From positions 1-34,933 of the forward strand of contig JAIKYB010000019.1 in the NCBI GenBank assembly GCA_024683675.1: DNA of 34,933 bases, given 5' to 3'. Under the pieces are notes generated by a model. That model ran no database searches. It had not been told where the DNA came from and saw nothing but the letters and a program-made list of their open reading frames with translations. The stretch comes from Treponema sp. (GTDB taxonomy: Bacteria > Spirochaetota > Spirochaetia > Treponematales > Treponemataceae). Each line of letters begins with the position of its first letter. The stretch's first letter is position 1. Shown one piece after another: positions 15,911 through 24,407 of this stretch. A program made the translations under genes and the position numbers.

Positions 15911-16507
15911 TTACCAATTTTCTAGTCTTACTAATATGGCGTCTATTTTGGCGCCATATTGAGGGTCTGTTGCCCATGTGCCCGTAAGGTCGTCTATAGT
16001 GATGGCAAGCTTTGTTTTATGAACCCAGTTATAGCGTGGGTCTATAAGTTCATTATTAAGCTTAACTTCTTCTGTGGTTGCATAGGCCTGCAGGTGTTGA
16101 ATGTGGGCACGGACTCCAAGTTCTTCTGTTTCAAATATTTCGCCAGGATGCTCTGGGTCCATGGCTCCTAAGCCGCAGTAATTGTGCCATTCCTTTTGTA
16201 CTAATCCACCAAATCTTAAGAAGCCTGTTTCAAGGCACATTTGTGCAAAAGCTACATCAGAATTTATTCCTTCTGCAGCAGCCTCGTCTATATAATACTG
16301 TGCAAAGCGACAAATATGGTCAAAATCTTCATCGGGATTATTCTGTATAAAAAAATCGGCAAGGTCTTCTGCCTTCAACTGTCCTTTCCCCAAAAGTGAC
16401 CTTGAAAGTGGTTCGGACATTTCCTTTTTGGGAAGACTTTTACAGGCTGTAAGGGCAATAATTGTTGATATTATAATAAAAAATTTAAGTGTAAGTTTCT
16501 TTTTCAT
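15911..16507 (-). CDS. Glucosaminidase-like lipoprotein
   Basis: A 198-residue lipoprotein: signal peptide KKKLTLKFFIIISTIIALTAC with a lipobox whose Cys22 would be lipidated. The mature part resembles the mannosyl-glycoprotein endo-beta-N-acetylglucosaminidase / GH73 family: SDVAFAQMCLETGFLRFGG carries the likely catalytic Glu, followed by NYCGLGAMDPEHPGE, LGVRAHIQHLQAYA, and the terminal TGTWATDPQYGAKIDAIL. Such enzymes cut the glycan strands of peptidoglycan, here probably at the membrane surface in the periplasm. It is transcribed alone, convergent with the UMP kinase gene (nine bases apart) and divergent from radC. Confidence 0.87.
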   Translation of the reverse strand: MKKKLTLKFFIIISTIIALTACKSLPKKEMSEPLSRSLLGKGQLKAEDLADFFIQNNPDEDFDHICRFAQYYIDEAAAEGINSDVAFAQMCLETGFLRFGGLVQKEWHNYCGLGAMDPEHPGEIFETEELGVRAHIQHLQAYATTEEVKLNNELIDPRYNWVHKTKLAITIDDLTGTWATDPQYGAKIDAILVRLENW

Positions 16508-16615
16508 AAAAATCCTATTATTTATTTGTCGGAATAAAAAAAATTCAACTTTATTGCAAGTTTTTTTTGAAAAAGCGTCCTGTTTTAACTTTTTTTGGGA
16601 AATATTATATATAGG

Positions 16616-17284
16616 ATGTATACAAATAAAAATAACAAATTAGATGTTCGGGAAAAGACCATGGAATATGGAATATCTTTTCCTTTTGATGAAGAGCTGG
16701 TAATGCTGATTCTGGGCAGTGGCAGTCGGGATGTGCCCATAAACCTGATGGCGCGTAAGATAGTGGAGGTAATGAACGAAAGTGAAAGCGAAGAATTAGT
16801 GCCGCGACTTATGGCTATAAAGGGGGTTGGGGAAAGTAAGGCGCTTGCTGTGGCGGCGGCTGTGGAGCTGGGGAGGCGGCGGAGTTCGCATTTGAAGGTG
16901 AGGATTCAACACCCCAGAGATATTATTCCTTTTTTGAGGAATTACGCTATAAGCAATAAGGAGCATTTTCTTTCTATAACATTGAACGGTAGCCATGAAA
17001 TTATTCAGATTCATGTTGTGTCTGTGGGAACGCTTACAAGAACTTTAATTCATCCAAGGGAAATATTTATGGATGCAATTCAGGAGTCTGCTTCCGCACT
17101 AATTGTTTGTCACAATCATCCTTCCGGGAACTGTGAGCCTTCAGAGGAGGATATTGAAACTACAAGAATCCTTTTGGAGGCTTCGCAGATTCTTGGAATT
17201 GCACTTTTGGATCATATTATTATTGATTGCGAAAATTATTTTAGTTTTGTGGAAAATAAAGTCTTGTTTACAAATGGGGACTAG
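16616..17284 (+). CDS. radC: RadC/JAMM-family protein
   Basis: RadC proteins are common near-housekeeping proteins of uncertain function; the old DNA repair assignment is doubtful. Residues about 40-90 hold a helix-hairpin-helix region (LMAIKGVGESKALAVAAAVELGRR). The C-terminal JAMM metalloprotease-like domain has the metal motif CHNHPSGNCEPSEEDIE with histidines near 166 and 168. The ORF track begins at a TTG (16595). ATG 16616 follows a TATTAT-like -10 and is preferred; ATG 16661 (MEYGISFPF) is another possible start. It sits divergent from the glucosaminidase gene and 24 bases before the PEGA gene. It could also be a DNA-uptake-linked protein. Confidence 0.9.
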   Translation: MYTNKNNKLDVREKTMEYGISFPFDEELVMLILGSGSRDVPINLMARKIVEVMNESESEELVPRLMAIKGVGESKALAVAAAVELGRRRSSHLKVRIQHPRDIIPFLRNYAISNKEHFLSITLNGSHEIIQIHVVSVGTLTRTLIHPREIFMDAIQESASALIVCHNHPSGNCEPSEEDIETTRILLEASQILGIALLDHIIIDCENYFSFVENKVLFTNGD

Positions 17285-17308
17285 GATAAAATCAAAGCAG
17301 GTTTTGTA

Positions 17309-17641
17309 ATGAAGAATTTTTTGAAGCCTTTGGCCTGTTTTTTAGTATTATTTTTTTCTCTTGCAAGTGTCTTTGCTCAGGATTTTATAGAGCCTTTGGA
17401 TTATTCTGTGATTGAAGAGCTTGAATCTGGAGCCGAAGTCCGTATCGAATCAAATGTTCCTAAAACAGAAATCTATTTGAACGGCATATTTTACGGGAAG
17501 ACAAATCTGAATGTAAAGGACTTGATTCCTGGGGAATATCTGCTGACAGTAAAAAAGAAGGGTTATAAAGATTCTAGTTATGTAATTGAAGTCAGGCGAA
17601 ATTACAGACTTACTTATAAGCTTAAGCTGGAAAAATCCTAA
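17309..17641 (+). CDS. Exported PEGA domain protein
   Basis: A 110-residue protein with a signal peptide (FLKPLACFLVLFFSLASVFAQ) cut near residue 24. The mature part is a short PEGA-type beta domain: AEVRIESNVPKTEIYLNGIFYGKTNLNVKDLIPGEYLLTVKKKGY, the typical pattern of PEGA/carboxypeptidase-regulatory-like repeats that bind surfaces or other proteins. It may be a periplasmic or surface protein. The upstream CAGG before the ATG is a weak ribosome binding site. Cotranscription with radC is possible. Confidence 0.82.
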   Translation: MKNFLKPLACFLVLFFSLASVFAQDFIEPLDYSVIEELESGAEVRIESNVPKTEIYLNGIFYGKTNLNVKDLIPGEYLLTVKKKGYKDSSYVIEVRRNYRLTYKLKLEKS

Positions 17642-17659
17642 GACAAATCTCATAAGTGA

Positions 17660-17688
17660 TTTAAAAGCTTTGGATTTTGTACTATACT
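17660..17688 (+). promoter_or_regulatory. Promoter of the HtrA-like gene
   Basis: TTTAAA (17660-17665) and TATACT (17683-17688) are 17 bases apart, ahead of a short leader with a GGAG site at 17710-17713 for the ATG at 17720. Confidence 0.65.
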
Positions 17689-17719
17689 AAAGTCCTATTT
17701 GTTGATTTTGGAGCTGGAA

Positions 17720-18964
17720 ATGAAATTATATACACGGGGACAGCTTGTTCGTTCTGTAATTATTGTTGGGCTTTCTCTTGGCCTTGTTTTTGCTATTGTA
17801 CTTATTAAATTGACAAAAGGACAGTCTCAGAAGCTTGCTGAAAGTCAGGAAAGCACTGGTCTTGAGACTGCGCTTGAAGCTGCAGAAGATGAAGCAATTG
17901 CTGGTGACACTTCTTTTCTTGAGGAAAATGCTGCAACTGTAATTCCTGTTGCAAATTCTTCCTCTTATTCTCAGGAAGAACTTCAGAATATAAATGTTTA
18001 TTCTATTTGTAACGAGGCTGTTGTAAATATTAATACTCAGATTGTGGCTTACGATTGGTTCCTGGAGCCTTATGTTCAGGACGGTGGCAGTGGAAGCGGT
18101 TCGATTATTGATAAAAGAGGCTATATTCTTACAAACGTACATGTAATTCAGAATGCTTCAAAAATTTATGTTTCACTTTTTGATGGAACTCAGTATGAAG
18201 CTGAAATTGTTGGTCAGGATCTGGACAGTGACCTTGCAGTTATTAAGTTTACTCCTCCTGATGGAATGGAATTAAAGACTATTGGTTTTGGAGATTCGAC
18301 ATCTTTGAAGGTTGGTCAGCGTGTAATTGCAATAGGAAATCCTTTCGGTTTGGAAAGAACTATGACAACGGGTATTGTTTCTGGTCTTGGTCGTCCTATT
18401 CAAAACAGTAACAATAGAATAATCAGAAATATGGTGCAGACTGATGCTGCTATAAATCCGGGAAATTCCGGCGGACCTTTGCTTGATACAAATGGAAAAA
18501 TGATTGGTATTAATACCATGATTAAATCCAGTTCCGGAAGCTCTTCTGGTGTTGGCTTTGCTGTTCCTGCTGAAACTGCAGTTCGTGTAGTTGCCGATTT
18601 AATCAAGTATGGAAAGGTTCAGCGTGGTAAAATTGATGCAAGCTTTGTTCAGAATAGCCAGAGAATAGCCCGTTATGCCGGTCTGGATCTTGCTACGGGG
18701 GTACTTGTTTCTCAGGTTACTAGTGGCGGTAAGGCAGAAAGTGCCGGCTTAAAAGGAGGCACTGAAGCTGTTTATTATGGTTCCCGACGCGATATAATTT
18801 ACATTGGTGGAGATGTAATTACGCAGATTGATAATATTTCGGTTACTACACTTGCAGATTATTATTCGGCTCTTGAAAGCAAGCGTCCTGGTGATGTAGT
18901 TATAGTTGTTGTAAGACGAAATAAACAGAATGTTACTTTGAAGGTGACTCTGGTAGAAAACTAA
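17720..18964 (+). CDS. Membrane-anchored HtrA/DegP-like serine protease with one PDZ domain
   Basis: HtrA proteases clear misfolded envelope proteins. The track begins at TTG 17699; the ATG at 17720, with GGAG nine bases ahead, gives 414 residues. Residues 12-31 form a membrane anchor (SVIIVGLSLGLVFAIVLIK), then an acidic linker to about 95. The trypsin-like domain has His141 (LTNVHVIQNA), Asp171 (DLDSDLAVIKF) and Ser250 (INPGNSGGPLLD). One PDZ domain spans about 315-410. The catalytic triad is complete. Nine bases separate it from uvrB, so the two share a transcript. Confidence 0.93.
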   Translation: MKLYTRGQLVRSVIIVGLSLGLVFAIVLIKLTKGQSQKLAESQESTGLETALEAAEDEAIAGDTSFLEENAATVIPVANSSSYSQEELQNINVYSICNEAVVNINTQIVAYDWFLEPYVQDGGSGSGSIIDKRGYILTNVHVIQNASKIYVSLFDGTQYEAEIVGQDLDSDLAVIKFTPPDGMELKTIGFGDSTSLKVGQRVIAIGNPFGLERTMTTGIVSGLGRPIQNSNNRIIRNMVQTDAAINPGNSGGPLLDTNGKMIGINTMIKSSSGSSSGVGFAVPAETAVRVVADLIKYGKVQRGKIDASFVQNSQRIARYAGLDLATGVLVSQVTSGGKAESAGLKGGTEAVYYGSRRDIIYIGGDVITQIDNISVTTLADYYSALESKRPGDVVIVVVRRNKQNVTLKVTLVEN

Positions 18965-18973
18965 GGGGCTGTT

Positions 18974-20971
18974 ATGAGAAGATTTGAGGTTGTTTCTCCC
19001 TTTGAGCCAAGTGGCGATCAGGGGCAGGCAATTCAGAAGCTTTCTGAGGGCTTTTTACGGGGTGACAAGTTTCAGACTCTTAAGGGTGTAACAGGCTCTG
19101 GAAAGACCTTTACCATGGCTAAGATAATTGAAGCAGTTCAGCGGCCAACCTTAATCATCAGTCATAATAAAACTCTTTCTGCCCAGCTTTATCGTGAATT
19201 TAAATCTTTTTTTCCAAATAACGCAGTTGAATATTTTGTTTCCTACTACGATTATTATCAGCCGGAAGCTTATGTTGCGGCCAGAGACCTTTATATTGAA
19301 AAGGACTGTGATATAAATCAGGAAATTGACCGTTTGCGTCTGGCAGCTACCTACAGTCTTATGGAACGCCGTGATGTAATTGTAGTTGCAACTGTTTCCT
19401 GTATTTACGGTCTGGGTATGCCTGATGTTTACAAGGGCATGAGGGTACATGTAGAGACCGGACAGGCTTTGAATATAAAGAAGTTTGCTGAATCCTTAAT
19501 TTCAATGCAGTATTCTAGAAATGATGATGTTCTGGACCGGGGAAATTTCCGTATTAAGGGCGATGTAATTGAAGTTTTTCCTCCTTATATGGAAACAGAT
19601 GAAGCTTATAGAATTGAACTGGATTGGGAAGAGGTTGTTCGTATTCGCCGTTTTAATGTTTTAAATCGTGATGTTACCGGTGAACTGGAAGAAACAGTAT
19701 TCTATCCTGCCAAGCACTTTGTTGTTCCACATGATAAATTGATTGAAGCGACCGACCGTATCCAAAAAGAAATGGAAGAACAGGTAGAAGCCTTTAGAGC
19801 GGCTGGTAAAATGCTTGAGGCAGAAAGGCTTAAGACCCGCACAACTTATGATATTGAAATGCTCAAGGAAATGGGGACCTGTCCGGGTATTGAAAATTAT
19901 TCTGCTCCTATTGCGGGGCGAGCTCCCGGAGAGCCTCCTGCAACCCTTCTTCATTACTTTCCGGATGATTTTCTTTGCATGATAGATGAGGCTCACGTTT
20001 CTGTTCCACAAATTGGCGCCATGTATGAGGGGGATCGAAGCCGCAAACTGAATCTGATAAACTTTGGCTTCCGTTTACCTTCTGCTGCAGATAACAGACC
20101 TCTTAAAAAGGCTGAGTTCGACGCTAAAATGAACCAGATTATTTATGTAACGGCAACTCCACGTCCTGAAGAAGTAAAGCAGAGTAGTCAGGTTGTTGAA
20201 CAGCTTATTCGACCTACAGGTCTGCTTGACCCTATTATAGAAGTTAGACCAAGCGAAGGTCAGATGGAGGATATTTACAAGGAAGTGCGTGCCCGTATAG
20301 AAAAGCATGAACGCAGCCTTATTTTGACCTTAACTAAGAAAATGGCAGAGGATTTGACTGATTATCTGACCGAGTTGAAACTTAAGGTAAAGTATATTCA
20401 TTCTGAAATTGACACCTTTGAGAGAGTTGAAATATTGAAATCGCTGCGCAGTGGGGAAATTGACGTTTTGATTGGAATTAACCTTCTGCGCGAAGGTATT
20501 GATTTGCCTGAGGTTTCCTTTATTGCTCTCTTGGATGCTGATAAAATAGGCTTTTTGCGCAGTGAAACCTCTCTTATTCAGATAATTGGTCGTGCTGCCC
20601 GTAATTCTCAGGGTATGGTTGTTATGTATGCTGACCATATGAGCCCTGCTATGGAGGCGGCAATCCGCGAGACTAAGCACAGACGTGAGGTTCAGGAGGC
20701 CTATAACAAGGAGCATGGAATTACTCCAAAAACAATTTCCAAGGCTGTAGAGGATATTCTTGTGCACGAGAAAAAGGATGCTCAGGATGAAGCCAACATG
20801 GAAGTTGATGTGCTTATGAATAAGTCAAATCTCTTTAATGCTAAGGAACGCAAGAAGCTTATAAATGCACTTAAGCAGCAGATGTCTGATTATGCAGACC
20901 GCATGGAATACGAGCAGGCTGCCGCAGTGCGCGACAAAATCTATGAAATTGAGGCTCAGTACGGCAAATAG
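18974..20971 (+). CDS. uvrB: UvrABC system protein B
   Basis: UvrB is the damage-verifying helicase of nucleotide excision repair; it loads with UvrA and recruits UvrC. The 665 residues show Walker A GVTGSGKTFTM (about 38-48), the beta-hairpin region YYDYYQPEAYVA, the DEAH box in CMIDEAHVSVPQI, FIALLDADKIGFLRSE, and motif VI QIIGRAARN. The C-terminal UVR domain, LKQQMSDYADRMEYEQAAAVRDKI, binds UvrC. Length and motifs are those of a functional enzyme. AAGGGGC precedes the ATG. The 3' end is two bases from the convergent acyltransferase gene, with no clear terminator between them. It marks the left border of the aryl-polyene-like cluster. Confidence 0.98.
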   Translation: MRRFEVVSPFEPSGDQGQAIQKLSEGFLRGDKFQTLKGVTGSGKTFTMAKIIEAVQRPTLIISHNKTLSAQLYREFKSFFPNNAVEYFVSYYDYYQPEAYVAARDLYIEKDCDINQEIDRLRLAATYSLMERRDVIVVATVSCIYGLGMPDVYKGMRVHVETGQALNIKKFAESLISMQYSRNDDVLDRGNFRIKGDVIEVFPPYMETDEAYRIELDWEEVVRIRRFNVLNRDVTGELEETVFYPAKHFVVPHDKLIEATDRIQKEMEEQVEAFRAAGKMLEAERLKTRTTYDIEMLKEMGTCPGIENYSAPIAGRAPGEPPATLLHYFPDDFLCMIDEAHVSVPQIGAMYEGDRSRKLNLINFGFRLPSAADNRPLKKAEFDAKMNQIIYVTATPRPEEVKQSSQVVEQLIRPTGLLDPIIEVRPSEGQMEDIYKEVRARIEKHERSLILTLTKKMAEDLTDYLTELKLKVKYIHSEIDTFERVEILKSLRSGEIDVLIGINLLREGIDLPEVSFIALLDADKIGFLRSETSLIQIIGRAARNSQGMVVMYADHMSPAMEAAIRETKHRREVQEAYNKEHGITPKTISKAVEDILVHEKKDAQDEANMEVDVLMNKSNLFNAKERKKLINALKQQMSDYADRMEYEQAAAVRDKIYEIEAQYGK

Positions 20972-20973
20972 GC

Positions 20974-21843
20974 CTAGTAATTGTTCAGAGTTTTTCCTGT
21001 GTAAGTCTTTGCGTATTCTGCGCCAGCTCCACGGATAACTTCTTCCATTTTGCTTGTAAGGCGTTTTGCAGCAATTGGCTCTGACAAATCCTTGTATTCA
21101 TCAATTTTAATTACCGGAAGAAGCTTAAAATCATAAAGATAGCGTTCTACGTGGTTGTAAGACCAGAGAGGGTCGTGTTTTCCAAGTCCATATTTGTCAC
21201 TTCCGCCAATGAAGATTGGCTGGATGTCGCAGCCGCAGTAAAGTGCAATGCGGGCTGCTCCCTTCTTATAGTTGTTCTGGCCGTGGCGTGGAGAGCGGGT
21301 TCCTTCCGGGAAGATGATTACATTGCAGCCCTGGTCTGTAAGTTTTTTACATTCAACAAGGACATCATCAAATTCTGTGGTATTTGTAATATAGGCCTGA
21401 TTGATTACTCCGCGAAGAGGTGTATGAGTAAGGCTTCCTCTTACAATACAGGTTGAATTTGGTACAAGGGACATAATATAAACAAAGTCCAGAAGAGAAG
21501 GATGATTTGCAATTATAATCTTGCTGTGAATATCTCGGAATTCCTTTGGGTTTTCTACCTTTCGGATTGATGTACGGGTTACGTTCAGGCTGCCTAAAAA
21601 GTTTCTGAAAGTGTGAGAAATATAGGCTCTGGCAGTGATTCCAAAATCTTTTTTGCTGCCTAAAGAAAAAAGCCTGATAAATGGGAATACAAAAATTGCA
21701 AGGAAAACGGCACCCAATCCAAAATAGATTATGGCAAGAATCTTCATAAGACAGAAAAGGGGGTAAGAGAAGATGTTCTGGATTTTAGGTAGATCCTTGT
21801 GCCCGTATCTTTTTTCAAGTTCTTCTTTTGATTCTTTTGACAT
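20974..21843 (-). CDS. Lysophospholipid (PlsC-like) acyltransferase, ApeD-like
   Basis: A 289-residue PlsC-family acyltransferase, membrane-bound through a helix pair at about 30-60 (FCLMKILAIIYFGLGAVFLAIFVFPF). The catalytic NHPSLLD (113-119, NHx4D) and the FPEGTRS motif (178-184) are both intact, so it probably transfers an acyl group from ACP or CoA to a glycerolipid. It lies as third gene of the leftward arm, 10 bases after the chain-length factor gene. In proteobacterial APE clusters a lysophospholipid acyltransferase follows the chain-length factor, so a role in anchoring the polyene to a lipid is plausible. It could instead be a housekeeping 1-acylglycerol-3-phosphate acyltransferase. 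Confidence 0.85.
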   Translation of the reverse strand: MSKESKEELEKRYGHKDLPKIQNIFSYPLFCLMKILAIIYFGLGAVFLAIFVFPFIRLFSLGSKKDFGITARAYISHTFRNFLGSLNVTRTSIRKVENPKEFRDIHSKIIIANHPSLLDFVYIMSLVPNSTCIVRGSLTHTPLRGVINQAYITNTTEFDDVLVECKKLTDQGCNVIIFPEGTRSPRHGQNNYKKGAARIALYCGCDIQPIFIGGSDKYGLGKHDPLWSYNHVERYLYDFKLLPVIKIDEYKDLSEPIAAKRLTSKMEEVIRGAGAEYAKTYTGKTLNNY

Positions 21844-21853
21844 GCTCTGGCTC

Positions 21854-22516
21854 CTATTTAAGTATAAGCTTTATGAATTCCTGCGCTGATTCCGGTACAT
21901 TTGAAAAATCATCAAAGGAAATACAATTTGTTGTTTTATCTGAAGCTATAATTCCAGCAAATGCTAAAGGATAATTATCATCAGGTCTTTTTTCGCCATA
22001 GACTTCAGGAACCAGTTCATCAGCATAAACCAAAATAATTTTTTTTTCTGTGCCGGCAAGAACAGGTGCAGCAGCTGTCCTGAAAGCATCCTTAAAGTTT
22101 CCCTTTGAAGGATATATTACTGAATAGCCACCCTTTAATCCAAAGGCAAGAGTTGCTGAAGAAACTGGAGTATTGAAAACAGAAAGTGAAAATCCCGCTG
22201 GTAGAATCATATCGTCTTCAATAAGACCTTTGTTTATAGTAAATTCGCGTTCTATTTCTCCACGATTAGAAATAAAAACAATTTTTGTTTCAGGATTTAC
22301 GTGAGACTTTTCCAAAAGATTATGAATAACATGAACTGTCATTTTTGTAATCTGAGAAAGTCGGCGTCTGAATAAGGGGTCTGTATATTCAAGCTTAGGT
22401 GATTCTTTTATCTGCTCGATTGGAATTACATCATTAGCCCATTCCTGCCAGAGTTCATCATCTGACGCAAGGCCTGGAGCCCAAACTGTAATATCTGAAA
22501 AATAAATGTTCTTCAT
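21854..22516 (-). CDS. Ketosynthase-like chain-length factor, ApeC-like
   Basis: At 220 residues this is half the size of a true ketosynthase and matches the beta-ketoacyl synthase chain-length factor family. It starts IYFSDITVWAPGLASDDELW, with FRRRLSQITKMTVHVIHNLL and KIVFISNRGEIEREFTINKGL. Where a ketosynthase carries the catalytic Cys it has LSVFNTPVSSATLAFG (112 on), with no Cys, so it cannot condense on its own. ApeC pairs with the ketosynthase ApeO in the known system. Here the partner is the 32387 gene, over 10 kb away on the other strand. It lies between the methyltransferase (25 bases) and acyltransferase (10 bases) genes. Confidence 0.85.
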   Translation of the reverse strand: MKNIYFSDITVWAPGLASDDELWQEWANDVIPIEQIKESPKLEYTDPLFRRRLSQITKMTVHVIHNLLEKSHVNPETKIVFISNRGEIEREFTINKGLIEDDMILPAGFSLSVFNTPVSSATLAFGLKGGYSVIYPSKGNFKDAFRTAAAPVLAGTEKKIILVYADELVPEVYGEKRPDDNYPLAFAGIIASDKTTNCISFDDFSNVPESAQEFIKLILK

Positions 22517-22541
22517 GCAGATTCTTATCCTATCAGACTAA

Positions 22542-23660
22542 TCAGATTTTTTTGAAGCACAAGAGTGAATATGCGTTAGAACCAAGGTTGTGGTGAGCAC
22601 AATCAAGCTTAAAGCCTGCTTCTTCAATGGCGTCAACCAGCTCCTGGTAGCGATACATCTTACTGTTTCCATTTGCAATACAGGTAAAGTAAAGTGAAGT
22701 GCCCATTAAAGAATAAGAGCTTGCTTCAAATTTCTGTTTGTCCCAGAGAGGCTCTAAAACCCAAACGTTTGTATTTTCGTTTGCAGCTTCATGCACCTTG
22801 CGCAGAATCTTTGTCACCTGATGAAGGCTAAAGCAGTCCAGGAATTGGCTCATCCATACTGCATCAGGATTTGCAGGAAGCTTTGTTGACTCTTCCAGTA
22901 CGTTTCCCATAGAAAAATCAACACGGTCTGCAAAGCCTGCATCTGCTGCATTCTTTTTTGCAACATTTGCCTGACCAGGAAGGTCGCAGATTGTCATTTT
23001 TACATCTTTGTCGTAACGGCAGCAGGTCAAAGACCATTTACCTGTATTTCCACCTATATCAAGGATTGTTTTAGGCTTCTTTGCAAAAACAATAGGGAGT
23101 GCTTCAGGAAAAGCGATGTCAGAGTAGAAGTGGTCAAATTCAAACCAGCTTTTTTTAGCCTGCTCTGGCAGAGTTGAAAGGGCCTCGTAAACTGTAGTCC
23201 ATTTATCACCAAAAACCTTAAGTCCTTCTGGTTTGCCGTTTACTATGGATTTTTCCATATCCCAGGCGCCCTCGTAACAAATGTCATTTGTAAACCAGAA
23301 ATTAACCTTTGTAAGGTCATCTTCTAAAAGCATCCATCCAATTTTTCCAAGCAGGTATCTTTCACTTTTGGGGTCTGATTCAGAATCCTTTGAAAGTTTT
23401 ATAACATTCATGCCTAGTGCCATTTCGCATAAAACTCCGGCACCATATTCTGAAATGTGAGTTTTTTCAGCCAGTTCTTTTCTGGAAATACCTTCATCTC
23501 CTGCATCAGAAATTGCCTGCATAAGTCCCAGATTCAACATTGTTTTAATTGCCTGAAAGGCCAGTGGGGCAAAAGCTATTTTCTGTGCTTCAAATTTTGC
23601 ATCAACAGCTCTTATGTCATCAGTTTTAAATTTGTTGATATTGTAGAAAGAAGAATCCAT
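22542..23660 (-). CDS. SAM-dependent methyltransferase, ApeB-like position
   Basis: A 372-residue class I methyltransferase of the two-domain O-methyltransferase type: an N-terminal winged-helix/dimerisation part (about 30-95, GLMQAISDAGDEGISRKELA) and a Rossmann domain with the SAM motif DIGGNTGKWS at 201-210, then MTICDLPGQANVAKKNA and SQFLDCFSLHQVTKILRKV. It is a typical small-molecule methyltransferase rather than an RNA or protein one. In APE clusters a methyltransferase decorates the aryl head group. It leads the leftward arm, with CAGGAG before the ATG, across a 207-bp divergent region from the ACP genes. The acceptor is not known. Confidence 0.85.
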   Translation of the reverse strand: MDSSFYNINKFKTDDIRAVDAKFEAQKIAFAPLAFQAIKTMLNLGLMQAISDAGDEGISRKELAEKTHISEYGAGVLCEMALGMNVIKLSKDSESDPKSERYLLGKIGWMLLEDDLTKVNFWFTNDICYEGAWDMEKSIVNGKPEGLKVFGDKWTTVYEALSTLPEQAKKSWFEFDHFYSDIAFPEALPIVFAKKPKTILDIGGNTGKWSLTCCRYDKDVKMTICDLPGQANVAKKNAADAGFADRVDFSMGNVLEESTKLPANPDAVWMSQFLDCFSLHQVTKILRKVHEAANENTNVWVLEPLWDKQKFEASSYSLMGTSLYFTCIANGNSKMYRYQELVDAIEEAGFKLDCAHHNLGSNAYSLLCFKKI

Positions 23661-23867
23661 TTTTACTCCTGAATGCCTCTATACTATCTTTTAGTATGCT
23701 TTTTTTCAAGATAGAGCTAGAAATTACTAAATATTGCGTTGTTTAGCATAGTTTTCAACCAAACGGAAAAGTAATTCATAATTTTCAATAAAAAAGTCAA
23801 TCTATTGTCATTTTTTTTATGATTTACTATAATGGTAAAACTACGTCATATAAATCAGGTATAGGTT
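23661..23867. promoter_or_regulatory. Divergent promoter region of the aryl-polyene-like cluster
   Basis: A 207-bp AT-rich gap separates the leftward and rightward arms. The rightward side holds TTGTCA (23805-23810), a 17-base spacer and TATAAT (23828-23833), then AGGTATAGG before the ATG at 23868. The leftward side has a 17-bp inverted repeat ATACTATCTTTTAGTAT (23681-23697) placed 20 bases before the methyltransferase ATG. That repeat could be a repressor or activator site, or the -10 region of that arm. Confidence 0.75.
23805..23833 (+). promoter_or_regulatory. Promoter of the ACP-to-ApeP arm
   Basis: TTGTCA at 23805-23810 and a perfect TATAAT at 23828-23833, 17 bases apart, match the sigma-70 consensus in 11 of 12 positions. 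It would drive the ACP genes and likely the whole rightward arm. Confidence 0.85.
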
Positions 23868-24128
23868 ATGGATGAATTAAGGAAGGAAATTAAAACAACT
23901 ATTATTTCAGCTTTGCAATTAGAGGATATAACACCAGAAAATATTGTTGATTCTGAGCCTCTTTTTGGAGAAGGTTTGGGGCTTGATTCAATTGACGCTC
24001 TTGAATTAGGAGTAGCTCTTAAAAAGAAATTTGGTATTAAGTTTTCTGCAGAGAGCAGTGAAAATAAAAAGCATTTTGCTTCGGTAAATGCGCTGGCTGA
24101 CTATATTTCCAGCGAAAAGAATAAATAA
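23868..24128 (+). CDS. Acyl carrier protein 1, ApeE-like
   Basis: An 86-residue acidic four-helix acyl carrier protein with the phosphopantetheine attachment site in GLGLDSIDALEL (Ser about 41), where a phosphopantetheine transferase would add the 4'-phosphopantetheine arm. It does not look like housekeeping AcpP (different helix II and length), which fits a pathway-specific carrier. Two ACPs in tandem ahead of an adenylating ligase is the APE (ApeE, ApeF) arrangement. AGGTATAGG upstream supports the start. Confidence 0.9.
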   Translation: MDELRKEIKTTIISALQLEDITPENIVDSEPLFGEGLGLDSIDALELGVALKKKFGIKFSAESSENKKHFASVNALADYISSEKNK

Positions 24129-24148
24129 GCTTATAAAAGGGGGATAAA

Positions 24149-24400
24149 ATGTCTAAGGACGAAATTTTCGACAAGCTTAAAAATATTCTCGTTTCAGAAT
24201 TTGAATTGGATGAAGGTGACGTAACACCAGATGCACTTCTTGGAGACGACTTGGATTTGGATTCTATTGACTCAATCGACTTGATTGTAAAGATGAAGGA
24301 ATTCATGCCAGCAGATAAGGGTAATGTAGATCCTTCTATCTTCAAGACAGTAAAGACTGTTCAGGACGTTGTAGACGCTCTTGTTCCTTATATGGCATAA
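24149..24400 (+). CDS. Acyl carrier protein 2, ApeF-like
   Basis: A second carrier, 83 residues, with DLDLDSIDSIDLIVKM around the attachment Ser. Helices I and III differ from ACP 1, so the two are not a recent duplication. Paired carriers may let one hold the starter acyl group and the other the growing chain or malonyl. It sits 20 bases after ACP 1 with a strong AAAAGGGGG site, and 21 bases before the ligase fusion. Confidence 0.9.
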   Translation: MSKDEIFDKLKNILVSEFELDEGDVTPDALLGDDLDLDSIDSIDLIVKMKEFMPADKGNVDPSIFKTVKTVQDVVDALVPYMA

Positions 24401-24407
24401 GTTTTAG

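Noticed and set aside
15933-15960. Hairpin AATATGGCG/CGCCATATT near the UMP kinase and glucosaminidase ends
   Set aside because: No T-run on either strand and it falls in the coding region; not called a terminator.
17726-18142. 138-aa minus-strand ORF in the HtrA-like gene
   Set aside because: Antisense to conserved protease sequence; no ribosome binding site or family match.
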